Position numbers and translations under genes: made by a program. Below, one piece after another: positions 1 through 8,775 of a stretch of 64,000 bases of DNA. This DNA comes from Cutibacterium acnes. GTDB taxonomy: Bacteria > Actinomycetota > Actinomycetes > Propionibacteriales > Propionibacteriaceae. The stretch is taken from assembly GCF_003030305.1 (NCBI RefSeq), contig NZ_CP023676.1:806001-870000 (forward strand), in the 5' to 3' direction. Every line of letters begins with the position of its first letter. The stretch's first letter is position 1. The notes beneath the pieces were generated by a model, which was not told the origin of the DNA, searched no databases, and was given only the letters and a program-made list of their open reading frames with translations.

Positions 1-330
1 AATCACCGACGGGGTAAGCGTGCCGTAGTAGCCACGCCCAATGAGGGCACGAGTAACGCGGTTTCCTGAGGCGATCTCGACGAGTTCAGCGCGAGCGGTC
101 GTTTCGGCGGCGGCAGGGGGAAAGCTCGGGGTGCGAACGGAGGACTCCCCCTCATTGGAGTCGAGCACAGAGGCTGGGATGGCGTCGCGAATGATCTGCT
201 CGGGACTCGTCACCCCGATGGTCTCGGCGATGTATCGCAGGTCGTCTTCGACGGATCCAACGTGGCGGCTCGAGAAAGGGTGCGGCCCTTCGAGGCCGCA
301 CCGATTCTCAGCGTGGTCAGTCATGATCAT
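1..330 (-). CDS. gcvP: Glycine dehydrogenase (decarboxylating), GcvP, N-terminal part
   Basis: The P protein of the glycine cleavage system decarboxylates glycine with pyridoxal phosphate and passes the aminomethyl group to lipoylated GcvH. Only about the first 110 residues are in the window; the gene continues past the left edge. The visible N-terminus contains HPFSSRHVGSVEDD followed by an IGV...LI-type helix, the usual beginning of GcvP (F..RHIG). The first ATG at 330 overlaps the gcvH stop codon by one base (TGATG). A second in-frame ATG at 324 (MTDHAEN) is equally likely. It is the third gene of gcvT-gcvH-gcvP and is translationally coupled to gcvH. The catalytic lysine region is outside the window. 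Confidence 0.85.
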   Translation of the reverse strand, partial: MIMTDHAENRCGLEGPHPFSSRHVGSVEDDLRYIAETIGVTSPEQIIRDAIPASVLDSNEGESSVRTPSFPPAAAETTARAELVEIASGNRVTRALIGRGYYGTLTPSVI

Positions 331-701
331 CACTCGGCGGTGAGCTTGAGGTAGGCGTTACGGTCCATGAGGTCGTCACCCAGCTGACCACCGGAAACCT
401 TGAACAACCATCCCTGTCCGAACGGATCGGAGTTGACAAGCTCGGGAGACTCGGTGATGGCCTCATTAACTTCCGAGACGGTGCCCGTCACGGGGCTAAA
501 GAGGTCGGAGACCGATTTAGTCGATTCGACCTCGCCAATGGCGGATCCGGCAGAAACATCGCTGCCGACCTCGGGGACGTCGACAAAGACGACGTCACCC
601 AGGGCCTCTGCGGCGTAGTCGGTGATGCCTACGGTCACGGTGTCACCATCAACGGCGACCCACTCGTGCTCGGCGGAGTACTTGAGTTCGGACAGTTCCA
701 T
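330..701 (-). CDS. gcvH: Glycine cleavage system H protein
   Basis: This 123-residue lipoyl carrier shuttles the aminomethyl intermediate between GcvP, GcvT and dihydrolipoamide dehydrogenase. The fold signature is clear: an N-terminal YSAEHEWV, then GITDYAAEALGDVVFVDVP, and the lipoylation motif ESTKS with the acceptor lysine at about residue 63, followed by SPVTGTVSEVN. Start: the open frame extends to 845, but the ATG at 701 has an AGGAG ribosome-binding site 5-6 bases upstream and gives the standard family length, so the longer form is rejected. Second gene of the gcv operon, 40 bases after gcvT. Confidence 0.95.
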   Translation of the reverse strand: MELSELKYSAEHEWVAVDGDTVTVGITDYAAEALGDVVFVDVPEVGSDVSAGSAIGEVESTKSVSDLFSPVTGTVSEVNEAITESPELVNSDPFGQGWLFKVSGGQLGDDLMDRNAYLKLTAE

Positions 702-741
702 GTCTGCTCCTAAGTATTTTGTGTGGGGATTGTGGTTGGGG

Positions 742-1857
742 TCAGGACCGCTTGTAGAACGGTAATTCGACGACGGTAGTGTTGAGGGCTTTGCCCCGCA
801 CATCAACGCTAAGCGAGGTGCCGGTCTTAGCGACGTCAGGATCAACGAAAGCCATTGCGATGGGATGACCCAGAGTGGGGGAGAGGATGCCGGAGGTGAT
901 GGCTCCGACCGTTTTGCCCTCGTTCACGACAGCATATCCAGCACGCCCAGCTCGGCGCCCTTCCCCGGCCAGCCCGACTAACATACGATCGGTAGTGGTA
1001 TCGCGGTTCTCGAGGGCGCAGCGACCGACGAAGTCGCCCTCCTTCTTGAAATTGACGACTCGCCCAAGCCCGGCTTGAGAGGGATGGATGTCGGTGCCCA
1101 ATTCGTGTCCGTAGAGAGGCATCCCGGCTTCCAGGCGCAGAGTGTCACGGCAGGCGAGACCGCACGGTGTGAGATCCTCGCCGCCAGCGTCCATGAGGAG
1201 CTGCCACAGATGCTCGGCGGCTTCGGCCGGAACGTACAGCTCGTAGCCGTCCTCCCCGGTGTAACCGGTGCGAGCGACGAGCACGGGGAAACCATCCAGT
1301 TCTCCGGTGAGGCAACGGTAGTACTTGACGTCGCGGACCTCGTCGGAGTCGAGGGTGGTATTAGCCTTCTGGAGGGCCGCCAGCACGATCGTCACAGCTT
1401 TGGGGCCTTGCACGGCGACGAGGGCGGTCTGGGCTGACTCGTCTGTGACGGTGACGTCGAACCGTGCACAGCGCTTGGTGAACTCTGCGAGATCAGTTTC
1501 GGCATTGGCAGCATTGGCAACGACGAGGTAGTCACCGTCAGGCAGGTGGTAGGTCACGAGGTCATCAACGACACCCCCCTCGTCTGTGAGTAGGAGGGAA
1601 TACTTCGCGCGGCCTTCCGCCACAGCGGAGAGCTTGCCGGCCAAGGCGTAATCGAGGGCAGCTCCAGAATCAGGGCCAGAGATCCTGATTTCTCCCATGT
1701 GGGATAGGTCGAAGATGCCGGCATTCTTGCGGACGGCGTGGTGTTCGGCCAGGTCGGAGGAGTACCGCACGGGCATGTTCCAGCCCGCGAAATCGGTGAA
1801 GGATGCTCCGAGGCTCTCGTGTACGGCCGCCAGTGGTGTACGTCGAAGCGTAGTCAT
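742..1857 (-). CDS. gcvT: Aminomethyltransferase (glycine cleavage T protein)
   Basis: GcvT transfers the methylene carbon of the H-protein-bound intermediate to tetrahydrofolate and releases ammonia. The 371-residue product has the full family length. It opens with TPLAAVHESLGASFTDFAGWNMPV, carries FDLSHMGEI, then the folate-pocket stretch ARTGYTGEDGYELY, and CGLACRDTLRLEAGMPLYGHE toward the middle, all typical of GcvT. It is the first gene of the leftward gcvT-gcvH-gcvP operon. The 126-base gap to the divergent DUF3040 gene should hold both promoters; I see no convincing glycine riboswitch there. Confidence 0.96.
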   Translation of the reverse strand: MTTLRRTPLAAVHESLGASFTDFAGWNMPVRYSSDLAEHHAVRKNAGIFDLSHMGEIRISGPDSGAALDYALAGKLSAVAEGRAKYSLLLTDEGGVVDDLVTYHLPDGDYLVVANAANAETDLAEFTKRCARFDVTVTDESAQTALVAVQGPKAVTIVLAALQKANTTLDSDEVRDVKYYRCLTGELDGFPVLVARTGYTGEDGYELYVPAEAAEHLWQLLMDAGGEDLTPCGLACRDTLRLEAGMPLYGHELGTDIHPSQAGLGRVVNFKKEGDFVGRCALENRDTTTDRMLVGLAGEGRRAGRAGYAVVNEGKTVGAITSGILSPTLGHPIAMAFVDPDVAKTGTSLSVDVRGKALNTTVVELPFYKRS

Positions 1858-1983
1858 GCTTCGAAGTATGGCATGACGAGGGACCGTGTGCTTGCTCGTA
1901 GGGAGAACTGAGGAAGTAGACTGAGCGGCGTACGACGGAGTCCATTCCAGCGAACTCCGCGGCAGGTCAGGTAGGAGTTCGAG

Positions 1984-2412
1984 ATGCCCTTGTCAGCAGA
2001 GGAGCAGCGGCGGCTCGCCGAGCTTGAGGAAGCGCTGTCCACTGACGATCTTGACTTTGCTCGGTCTTTCTCTCGGCGTGCTTCCGCGACTTGTCCTCAC
2101 CCCAGTCGCAATGCTTTAGAGCAGCGACGTATGCAGCATCGTCGGGCTCGACGCCGTCAGATTCTTCTCGGGTCTGTCATGGTGCTGCTGGGTTTAGCGG
2201 GCGTTGTCGGTGGGGTGGTCCTCACCAGTGGAGTTCTTGCTGTTGTCGGTTTCGCCATTATGGCCCTCGCCGTCGGAGTACTGCTGTCGACCGGTGGAGG
2301 TGTGATGCCACGGAGCAGCGGAGTTAGACCACGTGGTGGGCAACGCGAGCCCCATTCCGAATCCTTCACCGCTCGAATGGAAGAGCGCTGGCGTCGACGT
2401 CAGTCGAGGTAA
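1984..2412 (+). CDS. DUF3040 membrane protein
   Basis: This small protein (142 residues) matches the actinobacterial DUF3040 pattern: N-terminal MPLSAEEQRRLAELEEAL, a basic linker (RRMQHRRARRR) and two adjacent hydrophobic helices at about residues 60-80 and 83-102. The C-terminal tail is basic. The function of the family is unknown. In actinobacteria it often sits beside the moxR/DUF58/transglutaminase operon and the mraZ cluster, as here. A GGTAGGAGTTCG ribosome-binding site lies just before the ATG. It converges with the transglutaminase gene, 26 bases between stops. Confidence 0.85.
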   Translation: MPLSAEEQRRLAELEEALSTDDLDFARSFSRRASATCPHPSRNALEQRRMQHRRARRRQILLGSVMVLLGLAGVVGGVVLTSGVLAVVGFAIMALAVGVLLSTGGGVMPRSSGVRPRGGQREPHSESFTARMEERWRRRQSR

Positions 2413-2438
2413 CACTCCGTCGTCAGTCGCGGTGACTT

Positions 2439-4652
2439 TCACTTTTTGACAAGGGATGTCGGTAACCAGGTCGCCAGCCAGTGTGGCCTGGGGGTGGGGG
2501 TTCGTGCTAACCAGGCCTTGACAGCCCCGAGATCGTCGGGAAGAGAGTTGTCATGACCATCCTTGCTAGACCAGCGGTCCATCTCCTCTGCCAGGGCCAG
2601 CTTCTTGACCGCAGCGGAGGTGTCCGGATCCATGTCGGTGACTAAGGCCGCGGCTTGACGACGCGGGGTACCGTCAGGCCAGGCCAAACCGTGATCGATC
2701 CACAGGTCGCGGATTTCCCGCCAAATGCCGGCTATCGAACCACGGGTAATCCTGCGGCGTGAGATGAGCATGCGAATGAGCATTGGCAGCGCGAGTATGA
2801 CGAGAATGACGAGGACTGCACTGAGAGGTGCCCAATTGAAGCCTTCATGGTCGGCGGTACTGATAGGTGCGGGGCTGCTGGTGGGTGTCGAAGTATGTGC
2901 AGCTGCCGGGGATGGCTCAGGCGATGGGGTGGAGGTCTGTGTCGAAGGAGTCGGGGATGACGATGGGGTGGAGGAGGGGGAAGGAATAGTGGTTTCCTTG
3001 TCGGTCCAGGTGGGAGCTGGTGCCACCGCTGCGGTCGGCTCGAACCTAACCCATCCGTAGTCCTGGAAGTACAACTCGGGCCAAGCGTGCATCTGGTTGG
3101 CGCGTATCTTCCAGGTGTCTCTTGCATGATCGCCGGGAAGGAACCCCACGGATACGCGTGACGGAATACCTTCAAGTCGTGCCATAAGTGCCATTGACGC
3201 CGCGAAATGGATGCAATAACCACGGTGGGTGCGCAGCAAGAAGTTTTCCAGTACTTGATAGCCGTCACCTTCGGGTGCGTTGATGTCGTAATGGAATCGA
3301 GCGCTGTCACGAAGCCAGTTTTGAATCGCGATGGCCTTGGTTACGGGGGTAGATTTCCCCTTGATAATTCGGCTAGTTAAGTCCCTTATGCTGGATGGAA
3401 CGTTAGCAGGGACTTCGGTGTACACCGAGTTATTTGGGGTGCCGGCCTTCGCGTTATCGAAGGTTACTGGATCGGGGTCGGGCTCCTGCGCCGAAATGCT
3501 GTACTGCATATCGGAGGTTGCATGGTCGTGATCAGCAGAGGTTGAGACAATCGTCAGATCCTGTGGGTCCCACGCCCAGGTCTGATCGACGTCCGCAGCA
3601 ATTGGTCCATAGGGGGCGGGTAAATACTGTGAAGAAAACCCAGTGATATTGATATCGACCGTACGAGTTCGTGACGGGCCAAACAATCCCGGTACAGATT
3701 CAGGGGCAGAGTGTTCTAGATCAACTGGGATGAGGCCCCACCCTCGATCAGTCACCTTCGATAGGGAGGTCATGCGCAGGTATTCACCGTCAGGGCTATT
3801 AGTGGTGTAGGTGATGACTGATGCCGTCGATGTGTTATGGAGATTGCGACGCAGTTCGATGGTCGGATCACTCATCCGTACCGGACTCGACGGGGCCGCT
3901 GCTGGGCGAGAGAAGTCAAGATGTCCCCAGACGGGTGCGATCGCGGCGAACACTGTAGCGATCGTGATGGCGATAATACTGAATATAGCCGCGGCCAACC
4001 AGGTCAGAGGGCCACCTCCTCGAAGCGCATGATCGACGGTGAGGATGATGAGCCAGCTCGCCGCGACCAAGGCGAAACTCCACCAGGGCGTGTCGTGTCT
4101 GACGATGAGAACCGCCGCAAGATGGATAACTAGCAGCGGAGCGAGAGACCACCCAGGGCTTTCGAGAGTAATGGTTAGCAGGTCTGCCAGAACAGTCAGA
4201 ACCGCCACCACGGTCGTTGTCAACCAGATAACCCCGATTGACGGGGGAAGATGTCCATCGGTCGTCTGGATCAGAGTGAGGGTGTCGCGATACAGATGAA
4301 GGGCATTAACCGGGAATGAGCCGGAGGAACCAACCGCCGATGCACTGATGCCTCCCATCATCACGACGATGACGACGACGAGAATGGCTTGCACGCCTTG
4401 TACCTCGGCGTGGTCCCAGTGGTGGTGTCGGCACAGCAGGCCGACGACTTCGAGGAAGACGATGACGGCAGTCGGACCGATCCAAAAAGACGGATCGGTA
4501 GTGAGCCCTATCAGCGAAAAGGTGGCCAACATCATGGCCAGGGCTACCGCGAGGTGAATAGCCAGAAGGCCGGGGTACTCAGATGCCTTGGTCAGATCGA
4601 GATGTTCGGACAGCTGGGTGACAGGCTGAGCGGCACGACGTGGGTTTGTCAT
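2439..4652 (-). CDS. TgpA-like membrane transglutaminase (DUF3488 + transglutaminase core)
   Basis: A 737-residue membrane protein. The N-terminal third has several hydrophobic helices (DUF3488/TgpA type). It is followed by an extracellular transglutaminase-like core with catalytic Cys480 (HRGYCIHFA) and His522 (QMHAWPELYF). A Ser/Thr/Pro-rich segment, one more membrane helix and a DUF4129-like cytoplasmic tail complete it. The third catalytic position is Glu538 (GWVRFEPT) where the classical triad has Asp. Start: ATG at 4652 gives a 4-base ATGA overlap with the DUF58 gene; the open frame to 4736 would overlap it by 88 bases and is rejected. Its substrate is unknown; a cell-envelope role is inferred from the operon with moxR and DUF58. 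Confidence 0.85.
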   Translation of the reverse strand: MTNPRRAAQPVTQLSEHLDLTKASEYPGLLAIHLAVALAMMLATFSLIGLTTDPSFWIGPTAVIVFLEVVGLLCRHHHWDHAEVQGVQAILVVVIVVMMGGISASAVGSSGSFPVNALHLYRDTLTLIQTTDGHLPPSIGVIWLTTTVVAVLTVLADLLTITLESPGWSLAPLLVIHLAAVLIVRHDTPWWSFALVAASWLIILTVDHALRGGGPLTWLAAAIFSIIAITIATVFAAIAPVWGHLDFSRPAAAPSSPVRMSDPTIELRRNLHNTSTASVITYTTNSPDGEYLRMTSLSKVTDRGWGLIPVDLEHSAPESVPGLFGPSRTRTVDINITGFSSQYLPAPYGPIAADVDQTWAWDPQDLTIVSTSADHDHATSDMQYSISAQEPDPDPVTFDNAKAGTPNNSVYTEVPANVPSSIRDLTSRIIKGKSTPVTKAIAIQNWLRDSARFHYDINAPEGDGYQVLENFLLRTHRGYCIHFAASMALMARLEGIPSRVSVGFLPGDHARDTWKIRANQMHAWPELYFQDYGWVRFEPTAAVAPAPTWTDKETTIPSPSSTPSSSPTPSTQTSTPSPEPSPAAAHTSTPTSSPAPISTADHEGFNWAPLSAVLVILVILALPMLIRMLISRRRITRGSIAGIWREIRDLWIDHGLAWPDGTPRRQAAALVTDMDPDTSAAVKKLALAEEMDRWSSKDGHDNSLPDDLGAVKAWLARTPTPRPHWLATWLPTSLVKK

Positions 4653-5875
4653 AAAGCTGCCGTCCTTGCGGTCTGCAGCAAGTTCTGCCATGCCGAATCG
4701 ATAGAGGTGCGAGAATCGACGGGAACGACTGCCCACCCAGCATCATCCAACTCTGCGACGGCACGCTCGTGCTCCTCGGCCTGCTCAAGGGGGCTGCGGA
4801 ATCGTCGAGCGGTGAAGGTATCGGAATCTAGGACAAGGGCAAGGCCAGCGACCCGGTCCCGTCTCAAGTCCACGAGAGGATCAATATCGGTCGTCTCCAA
4901 CCGGCCGAGGATGGCGATCGCCGGGCCGTCAATTCCCTGGCATGACTCGATAGCCTTGGTCAGGGCGGTGTCGGGACGCAGCGGTTCGTCGACGAGGGCG
5001 TCGAGAATATCGCCCTTGAGCGTGCCGGATGAGTCACACACGTGAGTGACGTATCCGTCGGAAGCCAGACGCGTCGAGATGGATGCCACCGCGTTGACGG
5101 CCCATTCAAAGGATGCGTCGGGGCCAGTTCCAACGTGACGCCGAGCCCGAGAATCCAACACGATGACGACGGATGGGTTCCAGGCCTGCTCCTCGCATCG
5201 GACCATGAGGTCCCCGCGGTGAGCGGTGGAGCGCCAGTGAATGCGTCGCACCGAGTCTCCGGTGTGCCAATCGCGCACCATGGCATCGTCGGGACCACGT
5301 CGTCCGGCATGGATCGCTGAGGACCTTGTGTCGAATCCCTGACCCCCGAGCTCCCCGGAGGCGCCCAAATCGACGATCCTTGGCGTGACAATGACTTCGG
5401 CAACCTGACCGAGATCGGTGTGATGGCGGGCCATGCCAAACGGGTCGACGGTGCGCATCATGACGGGGCCGATCACGAATCGACCACGTGTAGTAGGTAT
5501 GACTGGGGTCTGGATGGTGGCCGTCGACCATCGTGACTGGCCTAGCGGCGCGGGGATGGTATCGGTGAATCGGGCTGCTCCAAGTGGTAGTCCGCCACGA
5601 CGCTCTACCGTGACGGTTTCGCAGGCTTGGGAGCCTAACGCTATCCGCATTGGAGCGAGACTCCGCGCGGTCTGCACGCGCGGTCGAAACCATGCGACGA
5701 CACTAATGGCTATCAGCGGCAGCAGGATAAGGAGAAACCCAATTCTCGCCAGGCCACGCTGGTCAATGCTGAGGCCGATGATCGTGAGCACGATCCCCAC
5801 GATCCCGACCGTGCGTCCTCGTAGTGTGAGCAGTCCCTGACGGCGAGGGGCGCTGGACGTTGAGGCGGCGCTCAT
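4649..5875 (-). CDS. DUF58 domain protein (VWA-like, MoxR partner)
   Basis: A 408-residue protein with two N-terminal membrane helices (about residues 22-62) and a DUF58 domain containing the diagnostic core RDWHTGDSVRRIHWRSTAHR and LMVRCEEQ. A VWA-like C-terminal region follows (VVIVLDSRARR). Family members work with MoxR AAA ATPases as chaperone-like modules for envelope or enzyme assembly; the exact client is not known. It is the middle gene of a tightly coupled operon: ATGA overlaps with moxR upstream and with the transglutaminase gene downstream. Confidence 0.85.
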   Translation of the reverse strand: MSAASTSSAPRRQGLLTLRGRTVGIVGIVLTIIGLSIDQRGLARIGFLLILLPLIAISVVAWFRPRVQTARSLAPMRIALGSQACETVTVERRGGLPLGAARFTDTIPAPLGQSRWSTATIQTPVIPTTRGRFVIGPVMMRTVDPFGMARHHTDLGQVAEVIVTPRIVDLGASGELGGQGFDTRSSAIHAGRRGPDDAMVRDWHTGDSVRRIHWRSTAHRGDLMVRCEEQAWNPSVVIVLDSRARRHVGTGPDASFEWAVNAVASISTRLASDGYVTHVCDSSGTLKGDILDALVDEPLRPDTALTKAIESCQGIDGPAIAILGRLETTDIDPLVDLRRDRVAGLALVLDSDTFTARRFRSPLEQAEEHERAVAELDDAGWAVVPVDSRTSIDSAWQNLLQTARTAAL

Positions 5876-6915
5876 CGGTCTTGATGCGCCCGCTCAGGCA
5901 GGGGAACCTGACGCAGAATTGACCCAATGACTGACTCGGCTGCCCGGGCAGACTCATGGCTGGCGATTCCACTGCGTCCAGAAAAGACCAATCGGTGAGC
6001 CAAGATCGGCGCAGCGAGAGCCTGAACGTCGTCGGGGATGACGTAGTCGCGTCCACTCATGGCCGCGCGAGCTCGGCACGCGCGGACCAAGTGGAGGGCT
6101 GCGCGGGGAGATGCTCCCAACCGAATGCTCTCGTGTGAGCGGGTGGCGCCGATGATGTCGAGGACGTACTCGTGAATGTCAACGGCTACGTGCACTCCAA
6201 GTACGGTCGAAATGAGCCTTCGGATCGTCTGAGTGTCGGTAACTGGTCTGACCTCATCAAGAGGAGAGGTCGCGCCATGATGCTCGAGCATGGCAAGCTC
6301 TGCTGATCGCGTTGGATAACCCATAGTGATACGAGCCATAAATCGGTCACGTTGGGCCTCTGGTAGGCGGTACGTGCCCTCCATCTCAATGGGGTTTTGG
6401 GTGGCCATCACCATGAACGGGGCTTCGAGGGGATGAGTCAGGCCATCTGCTGAGACTTGACGTTCTCCCATGGCCTCGAGCAGAGCTGACTGGGTCTTGG
6501 GAGAGGCGCGGTTGATTTCGTCACCCACCACGATGTTGGCGAAAATCCCGCCAGGTTTAAAGACGAATTCCCGCTTCTCTTGGTCATAGACGCTGACGCC
6601 GGTGATGTCTGACGGGAGTAGGTCAGGAGTGAACTGAATGCGGTGAACGGTGCAGTCAATGGCGCGCCCTAGTGCTCGAGCGAGTGTCGTCTTACCCACA
6701 CCGGGGACGTCCTCCACCAGCAGATGCCCTTGGGCAAGGAGGACGACAAGCGCGGTATCGATGCGTTCGCTCTTTCCCTCAATCGCCCCTGCGACGGCCG
6801 ACCGGACCGCGTTAGTGATGGCCACCACACCATCAATTGATGCGGCACGCGGATCAACGGTCTCAAGAGGCTGGGCGTGTGCCGGAATGACCGGCTGTGA
6901 TTCTCGGTGGTTCAA
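5872..6915 (-). CDS. MoxR family AAA+ ATPase
   Basis: A 347-residue AAA+ ATPase. Walker A is PGVGKTTLARALGRA, Walker B is IVVGDEINRASPKTQSALLEAM, and the sensor region has MATQNPIEMEGTYRLPEAQRDRF, all characteristic of the MoxR/RavA group. It probably powers conformational remodelling of the membrane-bound DUF58/transglutaminase partners encoded just downstream. It is the first gene of the operon and is divergent from mraZ; the 275-base gap between them holds the MraZ boxes on the mraZ side. Confidence 0.9.
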   Translation of the reverse strand: MNHRESQPVIPAHAQPLETVDPRAASIDGVVAITNAVRSAVAGAIEGKSERIDTALVVLLAQGHLLVEDVPGVGKTTLARALGRAIDCTVHRIQFTPDLLPSDITGVSVYDQEKREFVFKPGGIFANIVVGDEINRASPKTQSALLEAMGERQVSADGLTHPLEAPFMVMATQNPIEMEGTYRLPEAQRDRFMARITMGYPTRSAELAMLEHHGATSPLDEVRPVTDTQTIRRLISTVLGVHVAVDIHEYVLDIIGATRSHESIRLGASPRAALHLVRACRARAAMSGRDYVIPDDVQALAAPILAHRLVFSGRSGIASHESARAAESVIGSILRQVPLPERAHQDR

Positions 6916-7119
6916 CGGGATCCTCCTGGCGTGCGCGGCAGTGACCGAAGCCCATGTTATCTGGCGGCGGTGACGCTATTTCCATCGCGATGGGAGCCGT
7001 GGAACAGGTTCGAGCGACTTGCTCAAGTTCATGTCGACATTCTTCGTTGCCATGCGACGGCTGTATGACGCGATGCAAGTGGGGAGAAGCGGAGAAAAGG
7101 GTGTAAGGGAGGTGACGGG

Positions 7120-7155
7120 GTGGAGCGTCGTGGAGTATGGTGGAGGCAGGTGGAG
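7120..7155 (+). promoter_or_regulatory. Four MraZ boxes (GTGGAG, exact 10-bp period)
   Basis: GTGGAG occurs at 7120, 7130, 7140 and 7150, each separated by four variable bases, so all lie on one face of the helix. Tandem 10-bp-phased short repeats directly upstream of mraZ are the known binding pattern of the MraZ regulator (TGGGN with 5-bp spacers in E. coli). The array ends 35 bases before the mraZ start. I infer autoregulation of the dcw cluster. A further similar sequence (GTGGGGAG) lies about 40 bases upstream, out of register. Confidence 0.75.
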
Positions 7156-7190
7156 GAAATTGCCTCGATCGTGGAGCAAGGAGGTGCCCG

Positions 7191-7619
7191 GTGTTTCTGG
7201 GTACGCATACTCCCAAGCTCGACGAGAAGGGCCGCTTCTTTCTACCGGCGAAGTTCCGCGACGAGTTGGACGATGGGTTGGTCATCACCAGAGGCCAGGA
7301 CAGGTGTCTGGCGATCTACCCGACCGAAACTTTCGTGGAGATGACCCGGGAAATCGCCAAGGGATCGGTGAGCGTCAAGAAGGTTCGTGACTATCAGCGC
7401 ATGCTGGCAGCCGGGGCTAGCGACACCGCTCCTGACAAGCAGGGGCGGGTCATGATTCCGCCGATGCTGAGGCGCTACGCCGCTCTTAATAAAGAGATCG
7501 TCGTGGTGGGAGCGATTACTCGAGTTGAGGTGTGGGACGCCACCGAGTGGGAGAAGTACTCCGAAGCTCAGGAGGAGGCCTTCGCCGATATGAACGAGGA
7601 GGTCTTCGCCGAACAGTGA
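7191..7619 (+). CDS. mraZ: MraZ transcriptional regulator
   Basis: MraZ is an AbrB-like ring-forming DNA-binding protein that represses its own operon. The 142-residue product begins VFLGTHTPKLDEKGRFFLPAKFRDEL and repeats the fold with DKQGRVMIPPMLRRYA, the two expected SpoVT/AbrB half-domains. Start: GTG at 7191 has AAGGAGGTG six bases upstream; the open frame from 7137 is rejected because it runs through the operator. First gene of the dcw cluster. Confidence 0.95.
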   Translation: MFLGTHTPKLDEKGRFFLPAKFRDELDDGLVITRGQDRCLAIYPTETFVEMTREIAKGSVSVKKVRDYQRMLAAGASDTAPDKQGRVMIPPMLRRYAALNKEIVVVGAITRVEVWDATEWEKYSEAQEEAFADMNEEVFAEQ

Positions 7620-7761
7620 TCTCGCGGTCCGCGGGTCCGGGCCGACCGGGCCCCCTGACACAACTTCCCCTGTGCCAGGTGGTTCAGCCGGAACGGAACC
7701 TCGGATCACGGGTCGTCGACACCGGTCGAAGACGTTGCTGGCATATCATGCCGGGGAAGGG

Positions 7762-8775
7762 ATGCTCATGGCGACCGATGCCATTGGTAGCGATGCTGTC
7801 CATATCCCCGTCATGCGTGCCCGTATCCTCGACCTTCTTGCTGTCGTTCTCAAGAGTGGTCGACGTGTCCATGTTGATGGCACCCTCGGTATGGGAGGTC
7901 ATGCTGAGGCTGTTCTGAGGCGATTCCCTGACGTTGAGTTGGTCGGTATCGATCGCGATCAGCAGGCCCTGACAATGGCCGAGGCGCGGCTTGAGCCTTT
8001 TGCAGACCGCGTTCATCTCGTCCACGCTGTTCATGACGAACTTCCTGAGGTGCTTGACGATCTCGGCCTGGACTATGTCGACTCCGTACTGCTTGACCTT
8101 GGGCTGTCCTCTTTCCAAATTGACGAGGTTGAGCGCGGGTTCTCGTACTCGGTTGATTCCCCGCTGGACATGCGGATGGACCAGTCCAGTGGTCGTACTG
8201 CTGCCCAGATCCTCAATGAGTCTGATCCTGGTGCCTTGGTGCGTATGCTTCGCGAGTACGGTGAGGAAAAGTTCGCTGACCGCATTGTTCGCGCCATCGT
8301 TACCGAACGTGACCGCCAACCCATCGAGACTTCGGGGCGGCTCGTCGAGATTATTACCGAAGCTATTCCTGCCACAGTGCGTCGCAAGCGCCACAGCCAT
8401 CCCGCCAAGCGTACCTTCCAGGCCCTGCGGATTGCCGTTAACCGTGAGATGGAGACCTTGCCCGCGGTGCTCCCGCGAGCTCTCGATCGTCTTGATGTCG
8501 GCGGCCGGATCGCTGTGTTGTCCTATCACTCCCTGGAGGACCGCCCCGTCAAGGAGGCCTTCCGCGACGCATGCGCGGATACAGCCCCAGCCGGATTGCC
8601 GATGGTCCCCGAGTCAATGGCAGCAAAGTTCAACCCTGTTACTCGGGGGGCGGAACGTCCCGACGCCGATGAGGTGGCCACCAATCCACGATCCGCCTCG
8701 GCACGGTTGCGGGTCATTGAGCGGGTTCGATCTGGGCCCGTTAACCGTCAGCATGCGACCAAGGAGAGCCGATGA
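7762..8775 (+). CDS. rsmH: 16S rRNA (cytosine1402-N4)-methyltransferase
   Basis: RsmH (MraW) methylates C1402 of 16S rRNA in the P site. The 337-residue protein shows HIPVMRARILDLL, the SAM-binding VDGTLGMGGHAEAVL, the DRDQQAL segment and the C-terminal SYHSLEDRPVKEAFR, all family hallmarks. The ATG at 7762 follows GGGGAAGGG; a second in-frame ATG two codons later is also possible. The longer frame from 7672 lacks conserved sequence. It overlaps ftsL by four bases. Confidence 0.95.
   Translation: MLMATDAIGSDAVHIPVMRARILDLLAVVLKSGRRVHVDGTLGMGGHAEAVLRRFPDVELVGIDRDQQALTMAEARLEPFADRVHLVHAVHDELPEVLDDLGLDYVDSVLLDLGLSSFQIDEVERGFSYSVDSPLDMRMDQSSGRTAAQILNESDPGALVRMLREYGEEKFADRIVRAIVTERDRQPIETSGRLVEIITEAIPATVRRKRHSHPAKRTFQALRIAVNREMETLPAVLPRALDRLDVGGRIAVLSYHSLEDRPVKEAFRDACADTAPAGLPMVPESMAAKFNPVTRGAERPDADEVATNPRSASARLRVIERVRSGPVNRQHATKESR

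Noticed and set aside
4389-5045. 218-codon plus-strand open frame antisense to the transglutaminase and DUF58 genes
   Set aside because: It mirrors two well-supported genes in the opposite strand and has no family features.
7684-8529. 281-codon minus-strand open frame across rsmH
   Set aside because: A high-GC shadow of rsmH without protein motifs or ribosome-binding site.
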